Source of the DNA: Paenibacillus sp. CAA11
GTDB taxonomy: Bacteria; Bacillota; Bacilli; Paenibacillales; Paenibacillaceae
Assembly: GCF_003060825.1 (NCBI RefSeq)
Contig: NZ_CP028922.1
Location: 916,501-980,500, forward strand
Length of the DNA stretch: 64,000 nucleotides
Reading direction: 5' to 3'
Shown: piece after piece, positions 33,107-41,985 of the stretch
Numbering within the stretch: the stretch's first letter is position 1
Layout: every line of letters starts with the position of its first letter
Program-made: the position numbers and the translations under genes
The notes under the pieces: generated by a model
The model's input: only the letters and a program-made list of their open reading frames with translations
Told to the model about the DNA's origin: nothing
Databases searched by the model: none

Positions 33107-33997
33107 ATGGGGCTTCTTCAATTGAAAACATTCAAAAAGGTATATATTGAAATCACCAGTGTCTGCAATTTAGCATGCAGCTTCTGCCCGCCGACCAGCC
33201 GGCAAGCTAAGTTCATTCAGGTCGAGACTTTCCGGAACATCCTGGATCAGATCAAACCGCATACGAACCACATCTATCTTCATGTGAAGGGAGAGCCGCT
33301 GCTTCATCCCAAGCTGGACCAGCTCTTGGATGCAGCTGATGAGAAGGGCATTAAGGTGAACATGACGACGAACGGAACCTTGATTAACAAGGCCAAGCCG
33401 AAGATTCTCGGCAAGCCGGCCTTACGGCAGATGAACTTCTCACTGCATAGCTTTGACGGGCATGAGGGTTCAACAGATCGGGACAAGTATTTGGCCGATA
33501 TTCTTGCGTTTGTTCGGGAGGCAGAGCAGTATGATGTCATCTTCTCATTCCGGTTGTGGAACTTAACGCAGGATAACATGACTAATCTTACGAGGCAGCG
33601 CAACCGGGAGACTCTAGAAATTATCGAAAAAGAGTTCGGGCTCGATTACAGGATTGAGGAGAAGGTTGTGCCGGGGAGCGGTGTGAAGATTGCCCGGAAT
33701 ATCTACTTGAACCAGGATCATGAGTTCCAGTGGCCGAGTCTTGATGCGCCGGAGGATCATGGCAAAGGCTTCTGTCATGCGCTGCGCACACAGGCTGCCG
33801 TATTGGTGGATGGAACGGTGGTGCCTTGCTGTCTGGATGGTGAAGGAGTGATTAATTTAGGCAATATTCACGACCAGTCCTTCTCGGACATTGTGGAGAG
33901 CGAGAGGGCAAACAATCTGTACTATGGCTTCTCGCGCCGGGAAGCGGTGGAGGAGCTTTGCAGAAAATGCGGGTACCGTCAGCGGTTTGGCGCTTAA
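33107..33997 (+). CDS. Radical SAM/SPASM-domain protein
   Basis: 296 residues. EITSVCNLACSFCPP carries the CxxxCxxC motif for the SAM-binding iron-sulfur cluster; GEPLLHP and MTTNGTLI are typical following motifs. The C-terminal SPASM-like part has VVPCCLDGEGVINLGNI and LCRKCGY for auxiliary clusters. Substrate unknown; such enzymes modify peptides or act as sulfatase maturases, but no precursor peptide is seen nearby. The start is uncertain: ATG 33107 has no clear ribosome site and TTG 33122 is an alternative. Confidence 0.85.
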   Translation: MGLLQLKTFKKVYIEITSVCNLACSFCPPTSRQAKFIQVETFRNILDQIKPHTNHIYLHVKGEPLLHPKLDQLLDAADEKGIKVNMTTNGTLINKAKPKILGKPALRQMNFSLHSFDGHEGSTDRDKYLADILAFVREAEQYDVIFSFRLWNLTQDNMTNLTRQRNRETLEIIEKEFGLDYRIEEKVVPGSGVKIARNIYLNQDHEFQWPSLDAPEDHGKGFCHALRTQAAVLVDGTVVPCCLDGEGVINLGNIHDQSFSDIVESERANNLYYGFSRREAVEELCRKCGYRQRFGA

Positions 33998-34021
33998 ATC
34001 AGCGGATAATTATATGGAGTT

Positions 34022-34110
34022 ATATAGAATGAACTAAAGAATGAACGTTATAGGACCGTATTAGGCCGTGATAATAGAAAATTCAATATAAAACTTTAGT
34101 TCAATCTTAT
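34022..34110 (-). repeat. MITE-like repeat, copy B (inverted relative to copy A)
   Basis: The reverse complement matches 20891-20981 nearly throughout, including the GAACTAAAG ends and GGCCTAATACGG core. It sits right after the radical SAM gene. Confidence 0.75.
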
Positions 34111-34122
34111 AGCTATATTTCT

Positions 34123-34164
34123 AAAACCTCGTCATTCATTTTTCGAAAATGAACGAGGTTTTTT
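34123..34164 (+). terminator. Terminator
   Basis: AAAACCTCGT-ATTCATTTT pairs with AAAATGA-ACGAGGTTTT, loop TCG, then T residues. Probably serves the radical SAM gene through the repeat. Confidence 0.8.
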
Positions 34165-34292
34165 AATGCAATCTTGCCGATTTCACTTCCAGAAATCATC
34201 CATTTTGTTGGCTAAAGCTTCAAAATGTTAGTAAATATTTGATAGTTAATATCTGACAAGTGAAAAAACGGGTCATAGACTCACTGATTTTC

Positions 34293-34313
34293 AAGGGACT
34301 GAGGTCCCTTTTT
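34293..34313 (+). terminator. Small terminator in a gene-free leader
   Basis: AAGGGAC-TGAG-GTCCCTT with TTT. No gene precedes it since the terminator at 34164, so it may end a short RNA or attenuate the GH3 transcript. Bases 34314-34592 hold no gene; an AGGAGGAGG at about 34431 has no start codon after it. Confidence 0.5.
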
Positions 34314-34592
34314 GTATATAAAAAACTATTATTTTGGCATATTTACTTAAAATTATCCAGAAATTATTCAATGAATTTGCAGAAAGATTAGGCTAGTGTT
34401 TTACGAGAATTTCAAAACTGCTTGTTCGCAAGGAGGAGGAACGACAGATTATATCGCTGTTAATCCAGATTGAGAGGAAGTGAAAGATAACGATTCAAAG
34501 CTTGATGAGATCACAGCGAAAGACGTTCCATAGGGCAGAATATTGCCTGAATGATCGATAAGCAGGACCTACAACGAGGAGGAAGTTAACAC

Positions 34593-37271
34593 GTGAAACC
34601 GAAGTCTTTCAGGATGTTTCGATTACTAGCGTTAGCCATCATTATCGCTGTTGTTGCTGCACCACCGCTCCAAACTCAAGCTGCAGCGGCAGATACAGAC
34701 CGGCCATGGATGAACACATCTTTGTCCGCTGAGGAGCGCACAGAGCTGCTGCTCAAAGCAATGACTTTGGAGGATAAAGTATCTTTTGTTACCGGCAATC
34801 TAAATAACTACTATGGCTTCTATAATGCACCGCTGGAGAAATACGGAATTCCGGCGCTGCAGATGGCAGACGGTCCAGCCGGTGTGCGGATCGCGAATCC
34901 GGATATCCAGGATAAGAAATCCACGTCACTGCCAGCGCCGATCGCACTCGCAGCAACTTGGGATACGGACGCTGCTAAGCGCTATGGCGATCTGCTTGGA
35001 GATGAGGCTTATAATACAACGCATAATGTTCTGTTGGGACCGGGATTCGACATCGCCCGTATGCCTTGGGGAGCACGCAATTTTGAATCACTCGGAGAAG
35101 ACCCGCTGCTGCAGTCCGAGCTGGGAGTCAGCTATGTAAGTGGCGTGCAGAGCCATCCAGTGATTGCAACTGCGAAGCACTTTCTTTTGAACAATCAGGA
35201 GACGGAGCGGTTTACGATTAACTCGGAAGCCTCAGAGCGTGCGATTGAGGAAGTTTATATGCGTCCTTTCGCAGCGGCCGTGGAGAAGGCTAATCTGGGT
35301 GCCGCCATGTGCTCGTTCAATAAGGTGAACGGGGTCGCCGCCTGTGATAACAAGACATTAATGACCGACATTCTGAAGAAGCAGCTTGGCTTCAAAGGCT
35401 TCATTATGAGTGACTATGGCGCAAATATGAGTACAGTAGAATCCGCTCTGGCCGGTCTTGATCTGGAGACACCAGGCGAGCCGAATGGAAAATGGGGGAG
35501 CCATCTCTTAGAAGCTGTGAAGAATGGTCAAGTTAGCGAAGCGCAGATTGACGAGATGGCAAGCCGGATTCTGCTGCAAATGTTTGATAAAGGCTTGTTT
35601 GATCACCCTGCACAGAATAACCAAATTCCGGCTCAGCAGCATGGTGCAGTAGCCCGTGAACTGGCGGAAGAAGGAATGGTTCTACTGCAGAATAACAAAT
35701 CCCAGCTTCCGCTGAATTCAAGCAAACTGAAGTCCATTGCTGTCATTGGACCGGATGCAGACAATGCTTCTGCGGCGGGCGGCGGCAGCTCGCTTGTGAA
35801 CCCAACCTATACAGTTAGCCCGCTTGAAGGAATTAAGAATCGGGCCGGCGACAAGGTGAAGGTAAATTATGAGCCGGGAACCGATCCCATTACAGCTGGT
35901 GATATTCTGGCCGGTCCTTCTGCGGTGCCTTCTTCTGTGTTGTCTACTGAAGGAACAGACTCCACGGAAACTGGCCTACATGGAGAATACTGGACCAACA
36001 CCAATCTGGAGGGCGAGCCGGAGCTTGTCCGCACGGATGCACAGGTGAACTTGAACCTTGGCTTCTATAACTTTGGCGGATTTAACGCGCAATCTCCTAA
36101 AGTATCGCAGACTCCTGGCAACTTGAATGGTCAGATGTCTGCACGCTGGACAGGAAATATCACAGTACCTTCTACAGGTGATTATGTTCTTACACTGACA
36201 AGTCTAGGTTCCAGCAAGCTGTACCTTGATGATCAATTGTTAATTGACCGCGCAGGTAAGACGCTGGATACGTCCAAAGCAACAGTATCTCTGAAAGCTG
36301 GAGAATCACACAGCATCAAAATTGAGTATCGTACCGATGTAAAAGGTGTGAATGGCGACTATGGCGCCCAGGTTCGCTTCGGATGGGAAGCGCCGAAGCA
36401 GGCTGTGGAATCCAAGATGGAGAAGGCTGTGAAGCTGGCCGCTGATTCCGATGTAGCCGTTGTCGTTGTACGGACTTATGACAGTGAGGGGAACACAGAT
36501 CCTTCCAACCTGGACCTTCCGAATAACCAGGATCGCCTCATCCGTGCGGTTGCGGCTGCCAATCCGCATACCGTTGTCGTACAGATGAGCGGACGTGCCG
36601 TGCAGACGAGCACATGGCAGGACCAGGTTCCTTCGATCGTTCAGGCTTGGTTCGCAGGCCAGGAGCAGGGGAACGCGATTGCACGCGTTCTATTCGGGGA
36701 TGTGAATCCGTCCGGTAAGCTGCCGGTTACCTTCCCGGTGGATGAGAATGCAACCCCTGTCTCGGCAAAAGAATCTTTCCCTGGTGTAAACGGGGTATCC
36801 CAATATGACGATGGCATATTCGTCGGATACAAGGGTTATGAGAAAGAGGGAATTAAGCCGGCATTTGCCTTTGGGCATGGCCTCTCTTATACTACCTTTG
36901 ATTATCGCAACCTGCATGTGAAGACTAGCGGCAACAGCGGCAATCCGGTTCAGGTACAGCTGAACCTCCGCAATACTGGTAAGCTGACCGGTTCGGAAGT
37001 CGTTCAGGTCTATACAGGCAAGCTGCCAACCCAAGCCGAGACGCCGGCTAAGCAGCTCGCAGGCTTTGCCAAGATCGAATTGAAGCCAGGCAAGCAGCAA
37101 AGCGTGAAGATCGACCTCGATCCGAAAGCATTCTCTTACTGGGACGAGCATACACATGCTTGGGTCATGCCGTCTGGGAATGTGCCGATTTACGTAGGCA
37201 GTTCCTCTGACGATATTCGTTTGAAAGGCAGTGTTACGATTTCAGCAAGCAAAGCTAGACCGAAGAAATAA
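34593..37271 (+). CDS. Secreted GH3 beta-glucosidase with inserted PA14 domain
   Basis: 892 residues from GTG 34593 (GAGGAGG upstream). Signal peptide with cleavage near TQAAA. GH3 N-terminal barrel with catalytic nucleophile Asp in GFIMSDYGANMS and substrate motif KHFLLNNQETER; GH3 C-terminal domain (AVIGPDADNA) interrupted at about residues 455-600 by a PA14 domain (LHGEYWTNTNLEG, GDYVLTLTSLGSSKLYLDDQLL); fibronectin-III-like end (NLRNTGKLTGSEVVQVY). PA14 insertion in GH3 shapes oligosaccharide specificity. Exported and likely acting with the downstream GH30. Confidence 0.94.
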   Translation: MKPKSFRMFRLLALAIIIAVVAAPPLQTQAAAADTDRPWMNTSLSAEERTELLLKAMTLEDKVSFVTGNLNNYYGFYNAPLEKYGIPALQMADGPAGVRIANPDIQDKKSTSLPAPIALAATWDTDAAKRYGDLLGDEAYNTTHNVLLGPGFDIARMPWGARNFESLGEDPLLQSELGVSYVSGVQSHPVIATAKHFLLNNQETERFTINSEASERAIEEVYMRPFAAAVEKANLGAAMCSFNKVNGVAACDNKTLMTDILKKQLGFKGFIMSDYGANMSTVESALAGLDLETPGEPNGKWGSHLLEAVKNGQVSEAQIDEMASRILLQMFDKGLFDHPAQNNQIPAQQHGAVARELAEEGMVLLQNNKSQLPLNSSKLKSIAVIGPDADNASAAGGGSSLVNPTYTVSPLEGIKNRAGDKVKVNYEPGTDPITAGDILAGPSAVPSSVLSTEGTDSTETGLHGEYWTNTNLEGEPELVRTDAQVNLNLGFYNFGGFNAQSPKVSQTPGNLNGQMSARWTGNITVPSTGDYVLTLTSLGSSKLYLDDQLLIDRAGKTLDTSKATVSLKAGESHSIKIEYRTDVKGVNGDYGAQVRFGWEAPKQAVESKMEKAVKLAADSDVAVVVVRTYDSEGNTDPSNLDLPNNQDRLIRAVAAANPHTVVVQMSGRAVQTSTWQDQVPSIVQAWFAGQEQGNAIARVLFGDVNPSGKLPVTFPVDENATPVSAKESFPGVNGVSQYDDGIFVGYKGYEKEGIKPAFAFGHGLSYTTFDYRNLHVKTSGNSGNPVQVQLNLRNTGKLTGSEVVQVYTGKLPTQAETPAKQLAGFAKIELKPGKQQSVKIDLDPKAFSYWDEHTHAWVMPSGNVPIYVGSSSDDIRLKGSVTISASKARPKK

Positions 37272-37290
37272 TCTTTCGAGCTTTTAACTA

Positions 37291-37319
37291 AGGGCCGGGG
37301 CTAATCACCCGGCTCTTTT
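37291..37319 (+). terminator. Terminator-like hairpin between GH3 and GH30 genes
   Basis: AGGGCCGGG / CCCGGCTCT with TTTT. Moderately strong; may uncouple the two genes. Confidence 0.55.
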
Positions 37320-37367
37320 CTCATGGTTTAAGGCTCACGGCCTTATTCTTCCCAAGGGAGGGTGAAT

Positions 37368-38849
37368 ATGTTTAGATTCAGGCGTAAGCCTAAAATACTA
37401 ATCGCCTTAGCGCTCATAGCCGTCTGTATCGTTATAATGCTGTCTGTTATGCTTGGGCGGGCAGAGACCGCAGGAGGAACGGTCCAAGTCTGGATGACGA
37501 CGGCGGATCAATCCAATTTGCTTACAGCGAAAGCGCCGGTTACCTTTTATACGGACAACACCTCAAGTGTCACTACGATTGATGTCAATCCGGGGATCAA
37601 ATATCAGACCATGGACGGCTTTGGGGCGAGCATCACGGGTTCCACGGCTTACCTGATGAACCACAAGCTGTCCAGTGGCCAGCGGGAAGCGCTGCTGAAA
37701 GACCTGTTTACAGAGCAGGGCATTCATCTCAGTTTCCTGCGCCACTCGATCGGTGCATCGGATTTCTCGGTGGATGCAGAGGGCAAAGCAAGCACTTATA
37801 CGTATGATGACATTCCGGCGGGGACCACGGACTACATGCTGAGCCATTTCTCTGTAGCTAAGGATGCTGATGTTATCCGCACGCTGCAGGAGATTGTTAA
37901 GCTGAACCCGCGGGTGAAGATCATGGGTACACCATGGACTGCCCCGGCCTGGATGAAGTACGGTGCCAAGATTCCAAACGGATGGTATTTGAATTATGAG
38001 AATCCACAGGTGTACAAGACGTATGCGCAATATTTTGTGAAGTATATTCAGGCATATAAGCAGTCGGGAGTTCCGATCTATGCGGTTACGCTGCAGAATG
38101 AACCGGAATTTACAACGCCAAACTACCCTAGCATGAGCATGGGTGCGGAAGAGCAGGCCACATTTATTCGTGACAGCTTGGGACCGGCTTTCAAGCAAAA
38201 TGACATATCTGCCAAAATTATTGGGTACGACCACAATTGGGATCAGGGTGTCCGCTATGCAGACAAGCTGCTTAGTAACGAAGGAGCGCGAGCCTATACC
38301 GACGGCACGGCCTACCACTGCTATGCTGGAGAGCCGGAGGCGATGAGCGAGGTGCATGCCGAGCATCCGGATAAAGGTATTTATTTCACGGAATGCGGTG
38401 GCGGAGACTGGAATATGAATTTTGGCGACAATCTTAGCTGGGAGATGTCCAATCTGATGATTGGAGCTCCTAGGAATTGGGCGAAGACGGTGCTGATGTG
38501 GAACATGGCACTGGATGACCAGGGAGGCCCGGCAAATGGGGGCTGTCAGAACTGCCGCGGTGTCGTCACGATTGATCCAAAGACTGGAGAGGTAACGAAA
38601 AACGTTGAGTATTATGTTCTGGGCCATACAAGTAAATTTGTGCAGCCCGGAGCGGTGCGGATCGATTCGTCCCCTCAGGCGTCGGGGATTCAGTCTGTAG
38701 CTTATCAGAACCCTGACGGTTCTACTGTTCTTGTCGTTCATAATACAGATTCGGAAGGCAGGGCATTCAAGGTGCGCTATCAATCTAGATCGTTCGCGTA
38801 CAGCCTGCCCTCGCAGGGCGTAGTTACCTTTACATGGAAGTCGGCTTGA
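37368..38849 (+). CDS. Secreted or membrane-anchored GH30 glycosidase
   Basis: 493 residues from ATG 37368 (GGGAGGG upstream). A single N-terminal hydrophobic segment (ILIALALIAVCIVIMLSVML) serves as signal or anchor. GH30 pattern: IKYQTMDGFGASITGSTAYLM, acid/base Glu in YAVTLQNEPEF, nucleophile Glu in IYFTECGGGDW, beta-sandwich C-terminus. Closest in style to the glucosylceramidase / beta-1,6-glucanase subfamilies. It follows the GH3 gene by 96 bases, suggesting joint breakdown of a beta-glucan. Confidence 0.92.
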   Translation: MFRFRRKPKILIALALIAVCIVIMLSVMLGRAETAGGTVQVWMTTADQSNLLTAKAPVTFYTDNTSSVTTIDVNPGIKYQTMDGFGASITGSTAYLMNHKLSSGQREALLKDLFTEQGIHLSFLRHSIGASDFSVDAEGKASTYTYDDIPAGTTDYMLSHFSVAKDADVIRTLQEIVKLNPRVKIMGTPWTAPAWMKYGAKIPNGWYLNYENPQVYKTYAQYFVKYIQAYKQSGVPIYAVTLQNEPEFTTPNYPSMSMGAEEQATFIRDSLGPAFKQNDISAKIIGYDHNWDQGVRYADKLLSNEGARAYTDGTAYHCYAGEPEAMSEVHAEHPDKGIYFTECGGGDWNMNFGDNLSWEMSNLMIGAPRNWAKTVLMWNMALDDQGGPANGGCQNCRGVVTIDPKTGEVTKNVEYYVLGHTSKFVQPGAVRIDSSPQASGIQSVAYQNPDGSTVLVVHNTDSEGRAFKVRYQSRSFAYSLPSQGVVTFTWKSA

Positions 38850-38964
38850 CGTTTTTGATAGAATAAGGAGGGCTTAATGAAACGAGCAGAGGCAGGAAGG
38901 ATATGCCACTTGGTGTGACGAATAGGACAGGGATAGAATATGCGTAATCGCTGGGAGGTGCAAC

Positions 38965-39729
38965 ATGATTTCAATAGATTTGACGGGGAAGACAGCGCTC
39001 ATTACAGGCGCAAGCGGTGAGCTTGGCCGCGTAATGGCCCGGACGCTGGCTAAGTGCGGAGCGGATATTGCGCTTCATTATTATAGCAACCGCCAGAAGG
39101 CTGAAACCGTACAGCAGGAGATTGAAGAGCTTGGACGCCGTGCATTCCTGGTCTCTGCCGACATCTCTAAGCTGGACTCTGTGCTGCAAATGAGGGATGC
39201 GCTGGCTCGGGACTTTAAGCTTCCGGACATTGTGGTAGGAAATGCTGTATCTCAATATACGTGGACTACGGTTCTGGAACAGGACCCGAATGATTATATG
39301 GACCAATTCAATTCCACGGTGCTGCAGGCTGTGCATCTGTCCAAGGCCTTTGTGCCCCACATGATCGAACAAAGGTGCGGCCGCATCATCGGCATCAATA
39401 CCGAATGCTCGATGCAGAACTTTCCGACACAGTCAGCTTATGTTGCCGGTAAGCGGGGCATGGACGGGGTGTACCGCGTCCTGGCGAAGGAAATTGGCGA
39501 GCATCAGATTACCGTAAATCAGGTCGCGCCGGGTTGGACGATTAGTGAGCGGGACCGGACGAACCAGACGGAGCGCAGCGAATCCTATGAGCAATCGGTA
39601 CCGCTTAAGCGCCGGGGCACCGATCAGGAGATCGCCAATGTGGTTGCCTTCTTGGCATCGGATCTCGCCAGCTTTATCACCGGAGCCTACATTCCGGTAT
39701 CCGGCGGCAATGTGATGCCGTCTATATAA
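38965..39729 (+). CDS. SDR-family oxidoreductase (FabG-like)
   Basis: 254 residues with GGGAGG upstream. Rossmann motif TGASGELG, NAVS (NAG-like) and YVAGK for the YxxxK pair. The position 13 residues before the Tyr, where the catalytic Ser normally lies, is Thr in INTECSMQNF if the loop has no gap. Ends in the usual ITGAYIPVSGG. A NAD(P)H-dependent reductase of unknown substrate. A tiny frame with a strong ribosome site (38877-38918, 13 codons) lies just upstream. Confidence 0.88.
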   Translation: MISIDLTGKTALITGASGELGRVMARTLAKCGADIALHYYSNRQKAETVQQEIEELGRRAFLVSADISKLDSVLQMRDALARDFKLPDIVVGNAVSQYTWTTVLEQDPNDYMDQFNSTVLQAVHLSKAFVPHMIEQRCGRIIGINTECSMQNFPTQSAYVAGKRGMDGVYRVLAKEIGEHQITVNQVAPGWTISERDRTNQTERSESYEQSVPLKRRGTDQEIANVVAFLASDLASFITGAYIPVSGGNVMPSI

Positions 39730-39753
39730 GGATGCGGCCCAGCTTTTCAAGTT

Positions 39754-39789
39754 AGCCAGCTACTCTATTCATAGGGAGCTGGCTTTTTT
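39754..39789 (+). terminator. Terminator of the SDR gene
   Basis: AGCCAGCT pairs with AGCTGGCT, followed by six T. Confidence 0.75.
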
Positions 39790-39809
39790 CGCTGCACCTA
39801 CTTACAACT

Positions 39810-39838
39810 TTTACCTGTATTTTGCGTTCTATTATATA
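39810..39838 (+). promoter_or_regulatory. Promoter of the SLH-domain gene
   Basis: TTTACC, 17-bp spacer, TATATA. Confidence 0.55.
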
Positions 39839-39906
39839 GTTTCAATATATGACAGCATCCTATGGATGTTAATGACGGTGAGCTTTGCAGGAGGGGGAAT
39901 CAACAG

Positions 39907-41337
39907 ATGGGAAGAGCAAGGGCAACGAAACGTATGGTACAAGGGAGCCTCGCGGCTATGCTGCTGCTGGGCGGAGGCGGGCATCTTGCTGCGCTTGATA
40001 CGGCTGGCGCAGTCTCGGCACAGCCTGCCGAGCAATCGGCAGATCTGGCCGGTAAAGGGGAGGCTTTGGAAATGCCGGTGGTCCAGCTGTCCCTTGAGCA
40101 AGCGCGGAGGCTGGTAAGTGAAGCTGCGAAGCAAGGAGGGACAGCCGCCCTCCGGCTGGATGAACCGGGCAAGGCACAGCCTACAGTGCAGATGGTCATC
40201 CCAACCGAGCCGCTCAAGCTGCTGGTTGAGGGGAAGGTTGCACTGAGCTTGCGATTTGATGAGCATAAGCTGACCTTGTCTGTAGAGCAGCTGCAAGATG
40301 TGCTTGAGAGCAAGGGCCGTCTTGAGCTCAAGTTCGGGGTCGCTGAGAATCGGGAGGAAGAGAAGGCACGATGGGGGGAAATGACATCCTCCGCTCCTCT
40401 CAGGGATTTTTTCCATTACTATAAAGTAAAGGTTAGTATGAATAAATCGCTGCATATGGAGGGCAATTTCTCCGGTTCCGGGGAGCTTACCGTATCTTTC
40501 GAGTCTTCAGCAATTCCATCTAGTTACGACATCCACAGAACTAACATGGTGATTGCAGACAAACGGGAGCTTGGCGATACCAAGCTTCAGCCAGCGGTGC
40601 TGGAGTTTACCGAAGATGGCCGCCGGGGAGAAGTAAGCGCACAGGTACGCCTCGATTCCTCGGCCGATTACAAAGTTCTGCTGCTGTCCGGGCTGAATCA
40701 AAGAGTGACTATATCCAAATATGTCTCAGGAGCTGATGACGGTAGATTTTCACCAGATAAGCCCGTCTCCCGTGCAGAGTTTGTCAACATGATGACCGCT
40801 GCCTTTGGAATTGGGTCGAGCGACTTCCCCAAGGATTCAGTGACATTTAAGGACATCCCTAAGTCCCATCCCGCCTATCCGTCGATTGGATTCATGGAGA
40901 GCGCCGGGGTGCTTAAAGGAGATGCCAAGGGCTATTTCCATCCGGAACAACCCCTAAGCCGTTCAGAAGCCGCTGTATTCCTCGCAAGGTTCTTTAAGCT
41001 CGAGCTGCCTTCTTCTATACATCATGACTTCAAGGATATTGAGAACCACTGGGCCGCACGGGAGATTCAGGCGGCTGTGAACAAGGGGGTTATGAAGGGG
41101 ATAGGTAACGGCAGATTCGAGCCGGAGCGGATCTGTACTCGCGCGGAAGCTGTAATTCTTCTGGATCGTGTTGTGAAAATGAACGGTGAGCGTTCGGATT
41201 TTCTTCATGACCCGGGGCAGCTATGGAGTGACGTGCCGCCAAGCCATCCGGCTTATGCGGCTATTCAGAGCGCATCGGTCACACGAGAGGTTGAATTTAC
41301 GCTGAACGGGGCAAATGAACGGATAATCGGCAAATAA
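39907..41337 (+). CDS. Exported S-layer homology (SLH) domain protein
   Basis: 476 residues from ATG 39907 (AGGAGGGGG upstream). A signal-peptide-like start (RMVQGSLAAMLLLGGGGHLAAL) is followed by a ~250-residue unrecognised region and three SLH repeats near the C-terminus (DGRFSPDKPVSRAEFVNMM, KGYFHPEQPLSRSEAAVFL, NGRFEPERICTRAEAVILL). SLH domains bind pyruvylated secondary cell-wall polymers, so the protein sits on the cell surface. The N-terminal region has no visible enzyme motif. Confidence 0.9.
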   Translation: MGRARATKRMVQGSLAAMLLLGGGGHLAALDTAGAVSAQPAEQSADLAGKGEALEMPVVQLSLEQARRLVSEAAKQGGTAALRLDEPGKAQPTVQMVIPTEPLKLLVEGKVALSLRFDEHKLTLSVEQLQDVLESKGRLELKFGVAENREEEKARWGEMTSSAPLRDFFHYYKVKVSMNKSLHMEGNFSGSGELTVSFESSAIPSSYDIHRTNMVIADKRELGDTKLQPAVLEFTEDGRRGEVSAQVRLDSSADYKVLLLSGLNQRVTISKYVSGADDGRFSPDKPVSRAEFVNMMTAAFGIGSSDFPKDSVTFKDIPKSHPAYPSIGFMESAGVLKGDAKGYFHPEQPLSRSEAAVFLARFFKLELPSSIHHDFKDIENHWAAREIQAAVNKGVMKGIGNGRFEPERICTRAEAVILLDRVVKMNGERSDFLHDPGQLWSDVPPSHPAYAAIQSASVTREVEFTLNGANERIIGK

Positions 41338-41364
41338 GCCTAGAGCTGTGAGGGGGATGAGCAG

Positions 41365-41874
41365 ATGGACGCTGAGTTGTATTTTAAGGACAATTTTTTT
41401 AACAGTGGAATGACGGAGGTGATGGACCCCACGGGGCAGGTCGTTGGAGCATTGGATCTCAAGAGCGCTTTCGGTTCTTCCATAGATGTGTATAATTCCC
41501 GTCATGAACTTGAGTGCAGCGGTAAATTTCGCTTTACAAAATGGAAGGTAGAAGGTCAGAATGGCAGTCTTCTAGGCGTGCTGCGTGAGCGGATGAGCTT
41601 CTTTTCCAAACGGTATGAGTATGATACGGACGGGAGAGGGACCTATGAAATTAAGTCCCCGGCCTTCTCCAGGGAATATGTTGTTCGCGATATTGTAACC
41701 GGGGAGTTGGCCGCAGAATTTGCAGAGGTTAACGGATGGCTTCGCTCCAGTGCCTATCGTCTCCAGAACTATTCGTCAAGACTTAACAGCAGCGAACTTA
41801 TCGCTGTAGTGATGGGCGTGAATGAGATACAGAAAAGGCATAATCATGATTCAGCGGGCACTCATACACCGTAA
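41365..41874 (+). CDS. Tubby C-terminal / LURP-one-like protein
   Basis: 169 residues; GAGGGGG precedes the ATG. Regular strands with pattern EVMDPTGQVVGALDLK, ECSGKFRFTKWKVEG, YEIKSPAFSREYVVRDIVTGELAAEF fit the twelve-stranded barrel of LURP-one-related (tubby-like) proteins. Their role in bacteria is unclear. It follows the SLH gene by 27 bases. Confidence 0.6.
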   Translation: MDAELYFKDNFFNSGMTEVMDPTGQVVGALDLKSAFGSSIDVYNSRHELECSGKFRFTKWKVEGQNGSLLGVLRERMSFFSKRYEYDTDGRGTYEIKSPAFSREYVVRDIVTGELAAEFAEVNGWLRSSAYRLQNYSSRLNSSELIAVVMGVNEIQKRHNHDSAGTHTP

Positions 41875-41914
41875 TAAATATGCGATGAACATGCCGGAGA
41901 AGATCTATATCTAT

Positions 41915-41943
41915 TTTACAATAGTGCGGTAATGCGTTAGAAT
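41915..41943 (+). promoter_or_regulatory. Promoter of the molybdoenzyme gene
   Basis: TTTACA, 17-bp spacer, TAGAAT. Confidence 0.6.
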
Positions 41944-41985
41944 ATCAAATCAAGAAAATCTACAAGCGTAGGAGGCTCATCCTAG

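Noticed and set aside
33107..33997. RiPP biosynthesis by the radical SAM/SPASM protein
   Set aside because: No small precursor gene, protease or transporter lies next to it; the neighbours are glycosidases.
34483..34500. cre-like AGATAACGATTCAA before the GH3 gene
   Set aside because: Too many mismatches at conserved positions to support CcpA binding.
37563..38783. 406-codon open frame antisense to the GH30 gene
   Set aside because: Shadow of a recognised gene; no ribosome site or family motif.
39832..40455. 207-codon minus-strand frame opposite the SLH gene
   Set aside because: The plus-strand gene has a signal peptide, SLH repeats and ribosome site; the antisense frame has none of these.
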